Part shown: one piece after another, positions 11,751-24,411 of the stretch | How the letters are laid out: each line of letters begins with the position of its first letter | How positions within the stretch are numbered: the stretch's first letter is position 1 | Assembly: GCF_022581195.2 (NCBI RefSeq) | Contig: NC_061469.1 | Location: 5,518,001 to 5,582,000 of the forward strand | Length of the DNA stretch: 64,000 nucleotides | Direction: 5' to 3' | Source: Helicoverpa zea | Taxonomy: Eukaryota > Arthropoda > Insecta > Lepidoptera > Noctuidae | Made by a program: the position numbers and the translations under genes | The notes under the pieces: model-generated | The model's database searches: none | Told to the model about the DNA's origin: nothing | Seen by the model: only the letters and a program-made list of their open reading frames with translations

Positions 11751-12060
11751 AATAATAATAATAAATTCGTTTATTGATCCACAGTTACATTCACAAATCA
11801 CTTCTTAATGTTATGAGGTAGATTACAATAAAGGTAAACTGTAACTATATTACTAGAGTCATTTTTATCAGTTCTGTGGTCCCCAAACTAGGCTGTGCCT
11901 GTATCTTGGGGACCTATTTTCTAATTACATTGTGTTTTTATGCGTAAACTCTGATTGTAGGTCAGAAACAATAACATTAACATTATTTTGTATGTAATCG
12001 GTGGACACTTAGGAATATATAAAACTAAATTAACATATATTAAAGGAGATCAGCAACTAA
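11751..12060 (-). mobile_element. Older LINE 3' end whose TAA tail hosts the Dong element
   Basis: Read on the minus strand this segment ends ...GGATCAATAAACGAATTTATTATTATT, an AATAAA-like signal followed by a TTATTA tail. Internally it carries a CCCCAAGATACAGGCACAGC / GTTTGGGGACC block typical of lepidopteran LINE 3' UTRs. Its tail is the TAA tract (plus strand) into which Dong inserted. No coding sequence was seen. The inner boundary is uncertain. Confidence 0.5.
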
Positions 12061-13277
12061 AACATAAATCGCATTCTTGCAGATAAATAGTTCTCTCTCT
12101 GGACATTAAAGTAATAAAAATAAAATAAAATTTGAATTAGGTTAGTGAGGTCAAAAACTGAAAACATAAGTTGCTTTTTCGTGCAAATTAATTGTTTTGT
12201 TTCTCTGGACAATTAAGTTCAAAAAAAAGAAAAGGATAAAAATAAAATAATAACATGAATAAAAGAAAAAGAAATGAAATCCTCTTCTTTTTAGCTAATA
12301 GGTAGATCTTTGTATGTTTTTGGTGTTTGTGTGTGATGTTTGGTGTTTGTGTTCGTGTTTTGTGATTGGTTCTTGTTTTGTCTGGACAGAGAATCTTTTT
12401 TTGGAGTCTCGTAGAGAGAAACTACAGTTGAAACTGATTTATTATTTGAAGTATATTTTCTATGAATTGATTTAGAAAAAAACTAAATCGTAAAGTTGAA
12501 ACAGTAAAAATTTAATTAAAAGCGTTTATTCAAAGTGGACTGAAAAACAGAACTTCTCGAACGTCAACATTACTTAACAGCCCCCAAAAACTTGCACATT
12601 TTACCGCTTTCTATGTATCTATTATGTACTTCCAAAATTGACAGTGTTAAATAACGCTAGTCATTTGTTTTTATGACCTTCAATCAGGCAATTAAACAAA
12701 GAACAGTGACCCAACTTCCAAATTCGAATAAAAGGTGAAATTCCAATCGAAAGTTACATCGGAATAGATTGTGCGGAATTTATTCGTGCCCTTTACGATG
12801 ATCATAAAACGCCACCAATAGCAGCCAGAGGTTCAAATCAGATCTAACAAACGCGATATATTATAAATTCGCCAATAAAGATGGCGTGTGGTGGCATGCA
12901 AATATAGGGATAATAAGACGATTTAATGTTTTAAAATTTAATGCGTAGAAAGATGTTTTGGAAACTACATACAAAAAAAACGTGGTCTAAAACCGCTATC
13001 TTAAACAAGAATAACACAGTAGTTCCGTCGATTAATAGCGATTGTTTGAATACAATACTTTTACGGGATACAATACTTCATTCGTATTTTCAAATATTTT
13101 TCGAGTCTGGAGGTCCGAGAGACCGGAGTCCCTATCCTAAAAAGTAACGAGGCAAGCGTAAAATATTACTTTTCAAACATCACAGTTGAATTACATTCAA
13201 AGCCTTCCACGGTCAAATTATACCTCTGACCTTAATCCTTACACCGGTGACACCGTTATCCAGATCAAACAAACATC
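12061..13277. other. No gene recognised
   Basis: AT-rich DNA. A 68-codon open frame at 12941-13147 shows no domain and is probably chance. Confidence 0.5.
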
Positions 13278-13305
13278 CAAAGAATTTATATGAATAAATT
13301 CTTTG
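13278..13305. repeat. 28-bp near-perfect hairpin
   Basis: Arms CAAAGAATTTAT (13278-13289) and ATAAATTCTTTG (13294-13305) are perfect inverted repeats around a 4-nt loop. The stem is AT-rich and no function is proposed. Confidence 0.6.
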
Positions 13306-14368
13306 AAAGGACGACGGTTGAAAAATTCATCGCGTTACATCCCTCACAGAGGGGCCAATCTCTAGCCAGCCACCGTCGTTCAAGGACTCTAGAGATATTG
13401 CAAAATCTTTGCTCATGGAAACCTCGGTAGATACTTAGAGCTGACACTTTCTCGGTAAGTTTATGTATAAAACCTGTAAAAATGTGTCGATAGACATACC
13501 TATCGGGTATTTTTTTACGAGAACTGTGGTAACTAAATATACCTGCCTACAGATGAGCTAACGTTTACCTATTGGCTGAACATTAAGAAAATTGCAATAA
13601 AAATCTTTTTGAAATTTTGTTTTGGATAATGTTTGAGTGGTAAAACAGTGTGATATTTGTAAAGAAATAGTTAATAGTTGAGTTCGCTGAAAGAGAGAGA
13701 TCGAGAAATCTTAATAATATATGAGTATCTATTATAACGATTACACAATGTATGTTTTTAAACGCTACAACAATACATGTATTATTTTTACTATGCTCTT
13801 TTCCTATTTACTGTATGAGTTGGAAGTTTAATCCTGTGGGCTTAGCATGAACAAATGAATAAAGCCTTGGTATTCATCACCACATCTTTAGTTCTATACC
13901 AATCACACATCTGCCTGGGATGATGCCCACAGGAGGATGCTTAAAACTATAAATATAACCCTTTTTGGCATTCGGGTAGGTGTATATGGAATTCGGACCT
14001 CCTTCCACGGAAGGGACGTTAGGTAGGTATAGGAAGATGTTTTTGACAAAGATCTGCTAAAAGTTACTGTCTATAATCTTACGCTTGAAGTGTTTTTACC
14101 GCATAAACGTTTTACGAAATAGCTTTATTGTAAGGATTTTTCTGCTCCATTTGTTTCATGTGAGCCTCATTTACTCTTTAAGAAGTATTTTTGTCGGATA
14201 AGGAGATTCAAGTTGTACTCAAAAATCTGGGGTAGTTGCTTGAAATATAGTTGTTTGGTGTTCTGGTCATAACCTACGACCGTCCATCAAAAATGCAGCA
14301 CTGAAGATTTAACTATATTATTTAGACAAGCACTACTATGGGTAGCTGAATTATTTCAGTTAAAATTA
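13306..14368. other. No gene recognised
   Basis: No coding, RNA-gene or repeat structure that I can support in this AT-rich stretch. Confidence 0.5.
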
Positions 14369-14734
14369 ATCCCACCCAAAACAAAAATGTGAAAGACTGC
14401 CAAGTTCGATAATATGGGAATGCTTCGCCTATAAAAGAAGTGAGATCTGAATAAGTACCAAGTTCCATACACATACCTCAATTAAAAATAGTTACTTTTT
14501 AATGACGTTACTTGGCAAGTTTCATACACCTTGTTATAAACCTACTAAACGCAATGAATCAAGTATTTAATTTTCTATTAAAACTTGCCAAGTAACATCA
14601 TTAAAAAGTAACTATTTTTAATTGAGGTATGTGTATGGAACTTGGTACTTATTCAGATCTCACTTCTTTTATAGGCGAAGCATTCCCATATTATCGAACT
14701 TGGCAGTCTTTCACATTTTTGTTTTGGGTGGGAT
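14369..14734. mobile_element. Foldback MITE, 366 bp
   Basis: The left arm starts ATCCCACCCAAAACAAAAAT and the right arm ends with its exact reverse complement. The arms run about 145 bp, nearly perfect, to AAAAAGTAACTATTTTTAATTG on the inner side, around a loop of roughly 70 bp. There is no coding capacity. Target-site duplication and superfamily are not clear. Confidence 0.8.
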
Positions 14735-14965
14735 TTCATTTATTTTTGTAAGGTTGTTTATTTTATTTTTTTCTTATAATGAAGTTAGTTAAAGAAATGT
14801 CTCATTTATACTATCTTTTAGATTTTTTAATATGCACTATGTTTCTTACAAAGAAATGAACTAGATTAACTAAATGGACTAGATTTACCAACTGACTGAC
14901 ATTACATGTTATCATATATTATGATCGTGGATCAAAGTTACACATTTGTTATTTTCGAAAGTGAT

Positions 14966-15175
14966 TCACACTTGGCCGTTTTCAGATTTTTACTTTACTT
15001 TGACTAAATACAAACCTTTGTACCATTCGAAGATATATTATATAAATATAGATAAATTTAGTTCGTTTTAGTTCCTTAGGGGCATAAATTTACACCGGGT
15101 ATAAAACACCTTCATTATTTTGAAACCGACTCACACTTGGCCATTTTCAGATTTTTCCCTTTACCTTGACATAAA
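14966..15175 (+). repeat. Pair of diverged direct repeats, 165 bp apart
   Basis: TCACACTTGGCC(G/A)TTTTCAGATTTTT occurs at 14966 and again at 15131, each followed by a CTTTAC/ACTTTGAC-type segment. They lie just outside the large foldback and may be part of an older element it occupies. Confidence 0.5.
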
Positions 15176-15191
15176 GACCTACCTCCATGCC

Positions 15192-16559
15192 AAAGAAGAT
15201 GGATCAAAATTGCCCCACGTCCTATAACAATGTGACGTATCTCAAAAAAAAGATAAAAATGTTTAAAAAAATATGACATACTCTCTAATTCATTTTTTTT
15301 ACACCTTCATACGAAAAAAATGCTTTAAAAATTGTTCAGGCGCTGTTATGAAAACATCGTTCATAGGACTATTTATGGACTATTTTATTAAAATATTTTT
15401 TTGTTTGATAGGGTATACCTCACAGGTGGTCCCATAATCATCAGGTCAGGATCTGATGATGGAAACCCTGAGAAATCCAGGGCAACTTTTGAAAGTTGTA
15501 GGCATGCGCAGGATAAAAACTTGACTATAAGGTGTATGTCTTACAACAATATGCAACAGTGAAAGTTTGGAGCTGACCTGATGATGGAGACGAAAGAAGG
15601 TCGAGGGAACTCGACAACCGAATATGTAAACTACCTCGTGTTTGGGCTCATATTATTTGTATTGAATAGACCTTTGCAACAGTGAAGGTTTGAAGCTGAC
15701 TTGATGATGGAGACCAGAGAAGGGCGAGGGAACTCGACAACTGAATATGTGAACTGCCTCGTGTTTGGGCTTATATTATTCGTATTGATAAGATCTTTCC
15801 ATTTATGCGGATAGTGACAACTGTGCTTGTCACTGAAAAGCCAAAAATAAAAATAAAAACTTTTTACAATAAAAAAACTTCCAAAAACACTGAAAAGCAA
15901 AAAAAAAATAGTCTTAGGAGCATCGGCCTAGAAGTCGGTGGGGAAATAAACTTAGGTACATCCTTTAGACACCGACTTCTGAGGTAGTTTAAATATTTTC
16001 TTGTCGAGTTCCCTCGCCCTTCTCTGGTCTCCATCATCAAGTCAGCTTCAAACCTTCACTGTTGCAAAGGTCTATTCAATACAAATAATATGAGCCCAAA
16101 CACGAGGTAGTTTACATATTCGGTTGTCGAGTTCCCTCGACCTTCTTTCGTCTCCATCATCAGGTCAGCTCCAAACCTTTACTGTTGCATATTGTTGTAA
16201 GACATACACCTTATAGTCAAGTTTTTTCCTGCGCATGCCTACAACTTTCAAAAGTTGCCCTGGATTTCTCAGGGTTTCCATCATGAGATCCTGGCCTGAT
16301 GATTATGGGACCACCTGTGAGGTATACCCTATCAAACAAAAAAATATTTTAATAAAATAGTCCATAAATAGTCCTATGAACGATGTTTTCATAACAGCGC
16401 CTGAACAATTTTTAAAGCATTTTTTTCGTATGAAGGTGTAAAAAAAATGAATTAGAGAGTATGCCATATTTTTTTAAACATTTTCATCTTTTTTTTGAGA
16501 TACGTCACATTGTTATAGGACGTGGGGCAATTTTGTATGGATTGTGATCCGTCTTCTTT
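15192..16559. mobile_element. Large foldback element, about 1.37 kb
   Basis: The left arm (from AAAGAAGATGGATCA at 15192) and right arm (to TGATCCGTCTTCTTT at 16559) are inverted copies about 570-600 bp long, over 95% identical by eye with a few indels. Each arm contains two ~123-bp subrepeats (GCAACAGTGAA at 15553 and 15676 in the left arm; inverted copies at about 16000-16190). The centre, ~15790-15990, is A-rich and has a small hairpin of TAGAAGTCGGTG / CACCGACTTCT. No transposase is encoded. It may be a non-autonomous foldback transposon or a palindromic duplication of one; the boundaries beyond the arms are unclear. Confidence 0.75.
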
Positions 16560-16604
16560 CAAGTCAATACGACCATTGGAAGTGGTCTAGGTTTTTGATG
16601 AGTG

Positions 16605-16641
16605 AGTCAGTCAGTCAGTCAGTCAGTCAGTCAGTCAGTGA
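16605..16641. repeat. (CAGT)n microsatellite
   Basis: About eight uninterrupted AGTC units followed by AGTGAGTG. It lies just outside the right arm of the foldback. Confidence 0.85.
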
Positions 16642-17737
16642 GTGTATAGTAAAAATAGCGATTTTCTGACGTCAATATCTCAAGACCTACAATAGGTATA
16701 TTAATGAAATTTTGTATTTTAGATAAGTGAGGGAGTCTTAACAGATACTAGAAATTTGAAACGCGTAAATAAAATAGATTTTGAGTTACAGGGGGGTCGA
16801 ATTTGGCCCGAAATGGTTCGTGTAATATAACCCACGGCCGGTGTGTCGCCTTTTTTGCTCGAACTTGGCGGACACACTGCCGTGTGTCTAGATAGAAGGC
16901 TACGCTATTTCAACTTCCAAGAAAAATGTAAATGAAGAAATAAATAAACAGTGTTTATTAATATTTGACCAAAATACCAAATTACAAATTAACATAACTT
17001 CGAATAGAAACCTAATAAATTATACGTAACTCACAACAAAACAAAATAATAAATCATTTATGAACGAACAGAAAGGCAGTTTACCATTAAACATAAAATT
17101 TTGATACCTATAAATGGGCAAGGATATTGTTTCTTTTACTCCATTTCCTTTCGACCACCCATAATGAAAACAATAAAAGATATATCGCTCGTAACACTGA
17201 ATTAATATTGTCAATGGATGACCTTGACCTTTATATTCAACCTTGAAACAATTGGTAATGGCTCTCCGACAATAGGGACATCCTATGAAATCCCTCTCGA
17301 ATCAATTTTATTGGTAATTAAATAATTAATCAATTGGATTAATGATTTGTGCAATTAATTATTGTTTATTGAAGGTGAATAACAAAAAAATTGGTTTAGT
17401 TATGTGGAAAATAATATTTATTTTATTGAGTGAAAAACACGAAGAAGTTACATATAAACTTTTTAAAGTGTAGTTGATAGAAACTAGATTACTCAGTTCT
17501 AAGTAGAAATCGTTTGTTAAACATTATGTAGGTACCATGATTTATTTATTATACAGTTGCTGTAATTATTACAGCTACTTAAACATGTAGGTAAAATTAT
17601 GTCGAGAAATAAACGTCTGAATGAATGTCCATTAACTTAGCTAAAAGAAAAATAAATCAAATAGGTTATATCTTGTGGATCATCAATCATTGACTAATAT
17701 TCAAACTTTTTATTATCCGTAGAATCGTCTAATGTTA
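16642..17737. other. No gene recognised
   Basis: The first ~200 bp (TCTGACGTCAATATCTCAAG onward to the GGTGTGTCGCC / GGCGGACACACTGCC imperfect inverted repeat near 16840-16885) looks like repetitive DNA linked to the adjacent foldback. The rest shows nothing I can annotate. Confidence 0.4.
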
Positions 17738-17942
17738 TCTATTCTAATAGGTATAATGAAAAGGGAAACATTATTCTGTTTGTTTGTTTGGACCCTTAAG
17801 GCTCCGAAACTACCGGGCCGATTTGAAAAACTCTTTCACTGTTGGATAGATACACTCTTCTCAAGTAACGTAAGTTATATTTTATCTCAGTATGGGTAGT
17901 AGTACCCACGGGATGAGGATAAAATTGCGGGAAAACGGCTAG
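17738..17942 (+). mobile_element. Helitron-like non-autonomous repeat
   Basis: It starts A|TCTATTCTAATA and ends AAAACGGCTAG|T, fitting the TC...CTRR termini and A/T target of Helitrons. The internal TTTGTTTGTTTG block and CCGATTTGAAAAACTCTTTCAC are shared with the copy at 47288-47486. Confidence 0.6.
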
Positions 17943-18973
17943 TTCTAAATATGAAAGAAAATAAAATAGAAAAGCTCATAAAGATAGTTAATAATGTTTC
18001 ATAAAAATAAATACTACAACACTGTTTCTTGAATTTGATCTAACTACAGACGAAATGAATTAGAGATTCCATAAAGTATTCAGTCTGAATTTCATTACCA
18101 TTTAGTCCGAATTAATATACAGTAGGTTTTCTATTTAAGGCATTCGTTCCGTTTAAATTAATAAGGTAAGTCATTTTCGTTGCTAGATTTTATTTAACCA
18201 TCTTCTTTTATTTTATTGAAACTTTACACTGAATAAATCCGAACAGACGATGTTTTTTTTTATCTGTGAAATATGACAGTATTACATAGTACAAAATAAA
18301 TCTTTTTGATAAACTCCTGAGGGAGAAACCCAATATCACTTAGTTCTTCGCATCTGACCCAGGAACATGCATAGCGAGGTCATCCACTATGCAAAACATT
18401 AAATATTAAAGATCCACTCACACTATGAAAGTTATTGTCTTTTTCTTTCATGTTGTTGGTGGATCTAAGCTCTATTTTTTATAGAGATAATCCTAGGTTT
18501 TTGGTTACGGAATTAACACATTTAAATACAACACGTAATAAAACCTTTATTTTTCGTTAAGCTGCAGTAACAATCTCTAGGAACCTATAAAATATAAAAC
18601 ATAAAATTATTTAAATCTTCATAAATACCTCCTTACTCAAACTCTTTGATTTCTTATTTTTAGGTTCTAAAACATAATATAACTTTATTCACCAGCAAGG
18701 TAAGCAACAAAATTTTACATTAAATATCGAGTCTGAAGTTTTTGATTCCCGTGAAATAACTGACATAGAAACTGAATAATTATTACAAGAAAAAGCCTAT
18801 TTTTAGTTTATAAACAGTCTGACTATTCATTAGAACAAATGATTAAGTTTTCATTGTTCTAGTAGTTTAGCGTCCTTGTTTGATTTTGGAGGCAAACGGA
18901 AAACTTCATGCCTTAGAAACTACTACTGCTTTACTGTTTTAGATTTGTAACGTCATTCTCTGAAACATTTACG
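17943..18973. other. No gene recognised
   Basis: AT-rich. A 35-bp segment at about 18664-18699 is flanked by TTTTTAG and GTAAGC, and could pass for a tiny non-coding exon, but nothing else supports it. Confidence 0.4.
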
Positions 18974-19155
18974 GCCAGTTTCTTCATCAAAAGTAAAAGT
19001 CACAGTAATGTCTAAAGTAAAAGTAACGGTCAAATTCGTTTTTTCAAGGCTAAAGTGACAGCAAAACTAATAGAAAAAATGAATTTGACTGTTACTTTTA
19101 CTTTAGACATTACTTTGACTTTTACTTTGGCTTTTACTTTTGATGAAGAAACTGG
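18974..19155. mobile_element. Foldback MITE copy A, 182 bp
   Basis: Terminal inverted repeats begin GCCAGTTTCTTCATCAAAAG and run most of the element's length, with AAAGTAAAAGT-type internal repeats. The related copy at 31270-31429 shows it is a mobile family. Confidence 0.8.
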
Positions 19156-19208
19156 CTTTTAGTTTTGACGTTTCTTGATTAGCAGAGGATTATCATTTTA
19201 TTTTTATG

Positions 19209-19392
19209 CTAGCTTTCGCTCGCATCTTTGCCCGCGTGGTGTGTTAATAAAAAGTAGCCTATGTTTTAATCCAGGGTCTCACCTATCTAAATACCAAATT
19301 GTAACAAAATTGGTCCAGCCGTTTTGCGTGAAAGAATGACAAATATACATCCATGCATTCTCACAAACTGTCACATTATAGTATTAGTAGGA
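19209..19392 (-). mobile_element. Helitron-like non-autonomous repeat, minus orientation
   Basis: On the minus strand it starts TCCTACTAATACTATAATG and ends ...GCGAAAGCTAG. The body contains the AATTTTGTTACAATTTGGTA-type and GCCTATG blocks shared by related repeats in the window. The base after CTAG is C, not T, so the end is slightly atypical. Confidence 0.5.
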
Positions 19393-22300
19393 TTAATAAG
19401 AAATATAATATTCAGCATGTTCATCAAGAAAAACGTTCACTTCATTTTGTGTACTCATAAAAGGATTTCATAAAATCCATCTATACTGCTCATATCTACA
19501 AGTTGTGTTGCTCAAATCATTGAACATTATCGATAAACAATTCCTTTGAAGTATCCAACGGGAGCACATGAAACTTGCAAACATACATGAACATACATAC
19601 ATGCATACATATACCCATGTATGTATTTATTCACTCTTTGCTTTACCCTCGGGCCTCAAGCAAGGCCCCACTTAAGGCTCCCAGACCAAGAAACATTCGG
19701 GGTTTTGTGCAAATGACCCAGAGGCACTTAACGTTATTTAGGGTACATGATATGCGAAGATAACTTTGATGCTATTCACGCCTGGGAATCTCATTTTCTA
19801 GCAATGAGCTTTAATTACTTATAAATAGGTTGAAATTTTCTTGAAAATTTTTACCGTTGATCATAATCTCACGGTCTTTGGTATAAAATACCTAATTTTG
19901 GAATGAAGAACATTTTTGTAAGAGCTCCTACGTAATCCTAATCTTACACGAACAAACAAAAGATTTTAGGATCTGTTTCGTGTTAATGTATCACAGAAAA
20001 ACATCTAAAGAATACATAAAAGCACATATATACGTATCTAATCAGCTTGTAATATTCCCTATGGGATCTCCACCTTTGGAACATGAGCCGTAATCCATCA
20101 CGTAGGCTCAGTGTGGATTAATGGACGTTACACCCAAACAAGCATTTTTTTGTTCTAGAACTATGTAGGTATATACTACCTTTCAACCATTTATGATCAG
20201 TTTGCTTTGAAATAGATTCATTTTTGAACTATTTGACAGAATTTCTGATGGTCCAAAACAGAAACGGATTGTGTTTTGCATTTTGAATATGGAACATGTC
20301 ACTATGAAAAATAAATGAAGTGGCCAGTAACTACACAATAACTAAGCGAACCTTAAGTAAACCGCCTCTTTTCCAACTAAGTGGAATTAATAGTACAACA
20401 AAAATTAGTTTGGCTCAGAAAATGTAAACGTTACCCTCTTTGACGATGAACAAAAGCTCCTTTTGGGAAATCACGGGTAATATCTTAGAATATCTCCGAC
20501 GTAAACTTAAGAGACTGTGGAAGATGAATTTAGTTAGACAAGCCTGCTAAAAGCTAAGGTCTCTGTGTGATTCTTAACTTTACAAAGGACCCTTAAACAT
20601 CTAAGATTTTGAAGAACTTTTAAATTAAGAGACTCTATTTGCGTTTACCTTTTATGAAAGAGGCTCAAATGTTTTTGAATTGTGCGAAATATTCTTTGCG
20701 GAATGCGGAAAATAAAACGTTTTATTTTTTAACGTAAACATTTTCAGAAAGGAATCTGAAATATTTTTTTGAAATTAAAACGGAAATAAAATGGCTTTCC
20801 ATAAGTATAAAGAATAAAGTAAATTGCGTAACGGACTCGAGGACTTAATTTAAATTACCAAAGACTTTATTCAGATTAACAAAAAGGTGGTATGTTAATC
20901 TCAGCAACCGAGACAATCCGAATACACATGTATAAATGATGTGAGTGAGTAACAAATTATCAAGACGAATGACATACCCATGCACTCTAGTGCTAACCCT
21001 GAAAATGTGGGCGTTCCTTTTTGTACCCCGCAAAACCACGCATGTGACACCTGACGATCAAAGAGCCAGCTCTCACAGCGCTCGAGGGGACCATCCACAT
21101 AGAATTACGTTCAGGAATAATTAATTCACGTGTTGGAGCGCACTCTAACCGTGCACGTGCGAGAAAATGAAGGTGTTCGAAGTTTGAAATCGGTTTCAAT
21201 GGGTTTATTAATAGAAATATGTATTTACACTGACGTCGGTCGCGCCACGAAGGTTAACTTGGCAAAATGTGATCGGAAATAACTTGGTGTACCTTTTCAT
21301 GGAAGTCCCATGTGTTATTTAGAACCGAGAAAAACAGTTTATTTTTTATAGAAAAGTTGCACTACAGGACATTCATTGTTTATATTTTTTGTCGACTTAC
21401 TACCTACGTATTTGAGTTTACACAGAAAAAATAAGCAAACCAAGTAGACACAGCAAAAGATAGCTAGAAAATTAAATAGAAAATTAGACACTTCCATTAG
21501 CGCAGAATTATTTAAATAGCCTCTTAGGTAAAAGTTTAAGTAAGAAAGTAACCCTTTCTAAGTGACTCATAGGCCCATTGAGCTATTCTTTTGAAACCTT
21601 CAATTTGTAGAAAAAAATGGCTTGCTTTACAAGACTCGTTTTAATCTAATTACACTTTTTTTTGAAGTGTTAAAACAAGGGCTGAATATTTAACATTTAG
21701 CGCAGAAACACAATGACTCATAAAAAAATATGGTTCAGATATTTTCTCGCCTTGGATGACCTTGACCTGGTTAAAATTTTCGAGGTCAACTTTCACTCAG
21801 AGGAAGCAAGCAAAGGATGTAACGACTCCGTGGGTGCGCATACATATTAAAAAGGTTTCGCTTACCTACTCCATCCATGGGTTCCTTGTTACATGTTTTT
21901 GTATGTTTATGGTAAGAATCGTTTAATACTTAGCTATGTCTTGTTGAAAAGTGACGATGATGGATAAATAAAAAAACAGTTGACAGAAGGTGCTTTCATT
22001 TAGCGATTCTTTGGTTGCTTTGGTGCTAGTAAGTGAGAACACTAACCATGTGGTCCTGTGTACATTTCCGGGTTATTGTTATTACATACAGGAATGGCTC
22101 AATTAAAAGCTGGTCTCTTGACTTGTGTCTGGGTTCTATCAGCCCGAACGAAATATGTTTTTTTTTTTTAAACCGATTGAGCTTTTGGGCCTATCTGCAG
22201 GAAAAATATGTCAGTCCTTATATTGAAAAATATAACCTCCTTCGGCAGTCGGGAATAAACAGGACTAACATTAGGTTCGTATTACGTAACTCGCACCAGT

Positions 22301-23655
22301 TTTACCTATGCCTACACCTCTTAGTGCCTAATATAACCAAGTCAGCAATTCGCAGTTGCTTATAATATATAGGCCTTTAGGTGCGTACGTATATAGAAAC
22401 GGTACCCGAGCAAATAATAAACAATATAAATGAATATTAGTACTTTAGGTCGTACCCAGGTTATTGCGAGTTCGTATTCGCCCCGAGGGCGCACTAAACG
22501 CATTTTCGCAGTTATTGAACCAATAAATTCATTGAATTAAGTTACGAGGTTAATAAAATGGAAATTATTTGTGTTATCTAATTAATTGTTCAGGAAATAC
22601 TGTAAAGTATTTATTGAGATTATGGCTAAGTGGTTCTTTGTTTATGGAATTTGGTGAAGCAGTTAAAATATTTGCATTAGGTACTTGAAGATATACTTTT
22701 AGTCTAATGTGATCGTCTGGTTAGCGAAAATTTTAACACTTTTTCTTTCTTTCATAATGTGACAATAAACAATGCCTTATACGTCCCTACAAAACAAAAC
22801 AAAAGTAAGTTACTCAGTCATAAAATGATTTGTGTACTCCAGTACAACACACACACCTGAGACCAAAAAGGGTTTCCACAGGTACAAACAATAAAATGGC
22901 CGCCGGATGAGCAACAAGGCACAAGTACATCTTATTACCCTACTTTGTATAGTGAAAACCTGGTTTCCCTAGCGGAGGTCAGACAGCAATCTGATTACGG
23001 ACGAAGGAACTACGCTTACTAATGAATCGACAATGGGCAAAACAACGCAGTTAGCCATAAAAACTCCGATAAGGAAGACAACCAACAACGTAGAACATCA
23101 TTAAGATAATAACCAAAGTTATCCGAAGCGAAATCATCCGAAAAGTTTAACACGAAAAAGTATTAACGAAGATTTTTTCCACAGAATAAAAATGGATTTA
23201 TCATACGAAATTGAATCAGAGCTGGCTATGTAAAAGTTCCAGCCATGAATTCTTTATGATCATCCCGTAATAATTTTACAACTTTTGTTAAAGGCCGTAA
23301 TAATTTATTACTTCAAGCTCCGTGTTCATATTTAAAAACGTTATGCTCCCAAGTTCACGGTCTCACACTATAGAGAACAACCATTAAATTGTTTATGGGT
23401 AGTAAAATTTTAATCAGGTATCGTTGTTTACTTTTTTCTTTGGTAACCATCCGGTGTTTTAGAGAGATTTGGGTCAAGATGGGCTTATGATGCTCAAAAA
23501 CAGCGGCGTTCATGAATCGTTGAGCAAGGCTAAGCTTCTATTTCCGCAGTCAATACTTAGATGGGGTTGGGGGATAGACCCATGCCACACCCATCTCCGT
23601 AATTTAACAGCTTTTGTATTACTTGTATTTGTATTTCAGACCCATTGAAGAGAGA
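19393..23655. other. Long stretch without recognisable genes
   Basis: There is a short ACATACATGA-type microsatellite near 19586-19632. Open frames of 60-110 codons (for example 22033-22365) lack domains, and several overlap on both strands. No SINE or terminal repeats were recognised. It is probably intron or intergenic. Confidence 0.45.
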
Positions 23656-23656
23656 T

Positions 23657-23860
23657 ATAGTTACCGGCACGAATCTTGAGCTCTGACCTACATTTGCGCA
23701 GAAGTGATTTATTAGCAAAGAACCAATCCCGGGCTGATGCACTGCGGGCCAATCACCGCTTTAGCCCGCCCCCGCGCCTCACTTCATACCACAAATGGGA
23801 CCCAATAAATTACTTCTGCGCAGGTGAAGGTCAGAGCCCAAGATTCGTGTCGATAACTAT
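23657..23860. mobile_element. MITE with ~55-bp terminal inverted repeats, 204 bp
   Basis: The ends ATAGTTACCGGCACGAATCT and its near-complement finishing AGATTCGTGTCGATAACTAT extend inward through a shared TGCGCAGAAGTGATTTA / TAAATTACTTCTGCGCA. The core is GC-rich (CCCGGGCTGATGCACTGCGG). There is no ORF of its own. A single arm of the same family is at 59753-59806. Confidence 0.8.
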
Positions 23861-24411
23861 ACAAACTCCAAGTTCCTAAGATCTACCACAATCATTTTAG
23901 AATTTGCAAAGAAAAACAAAGCCACATAGCCAATATCTTAATTGAATTTAAAGGAACGAACACTAGGCGATGATTAAAACTAGCTCATAGACTTGCGAAG
24001 CACTTACAAGAGTACGTGCTGTGGCTAACAACAGATGGTGCGTTTTTTCTTAAAAACTAGGCTAAGTTAGTTTGTAGAATTAAATATTGTTTCTTCTTTA
24101 TCTTCGAACAACTTCACGTTCATGGAATAAGCTGAACTTTAAGTTTGTAAGTAGTGGACAGATAGCCTATTTAATGTTTTAATGTATTATGTTTTTTCTT
24201 TATTAAATTTTTGGTTGCAGTATTATAATTTCTATTAAATACTAAAGCGGTGGTTCAATCTATAACAGTTTTAAGGCTTCCAAGCCGCATTGGCTTATTT
24301 GGGTACTTGGCAATCAAGTAGATGCGTTTTTGTTTTAAATGGCTTATTTAAGATGTTTATATGTTCAGGTTCGTCATTTGTCTATTTTCTGCACTGTTGC
24401 GTAACATCTGT
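23861..24411. other. No gene recognised
   Basis: AT-rich spacer between two MITEs. Confidence 0.5.

Noticed and set aside
14369..16559. CRISPR-like or prokaryotic repeat array
   Set aside because: Repeats are inverted arms and 123-bp subrepeats without spacers, in a eukaryotic transposon-rich context.
18664..18699. Possible 35-bp mini-exon between TTTTTAG and GTAAGC
   Set aside because: Too short to judge and no other support; AG/GTAAG pairs occur by chance in AT-rich DNA.
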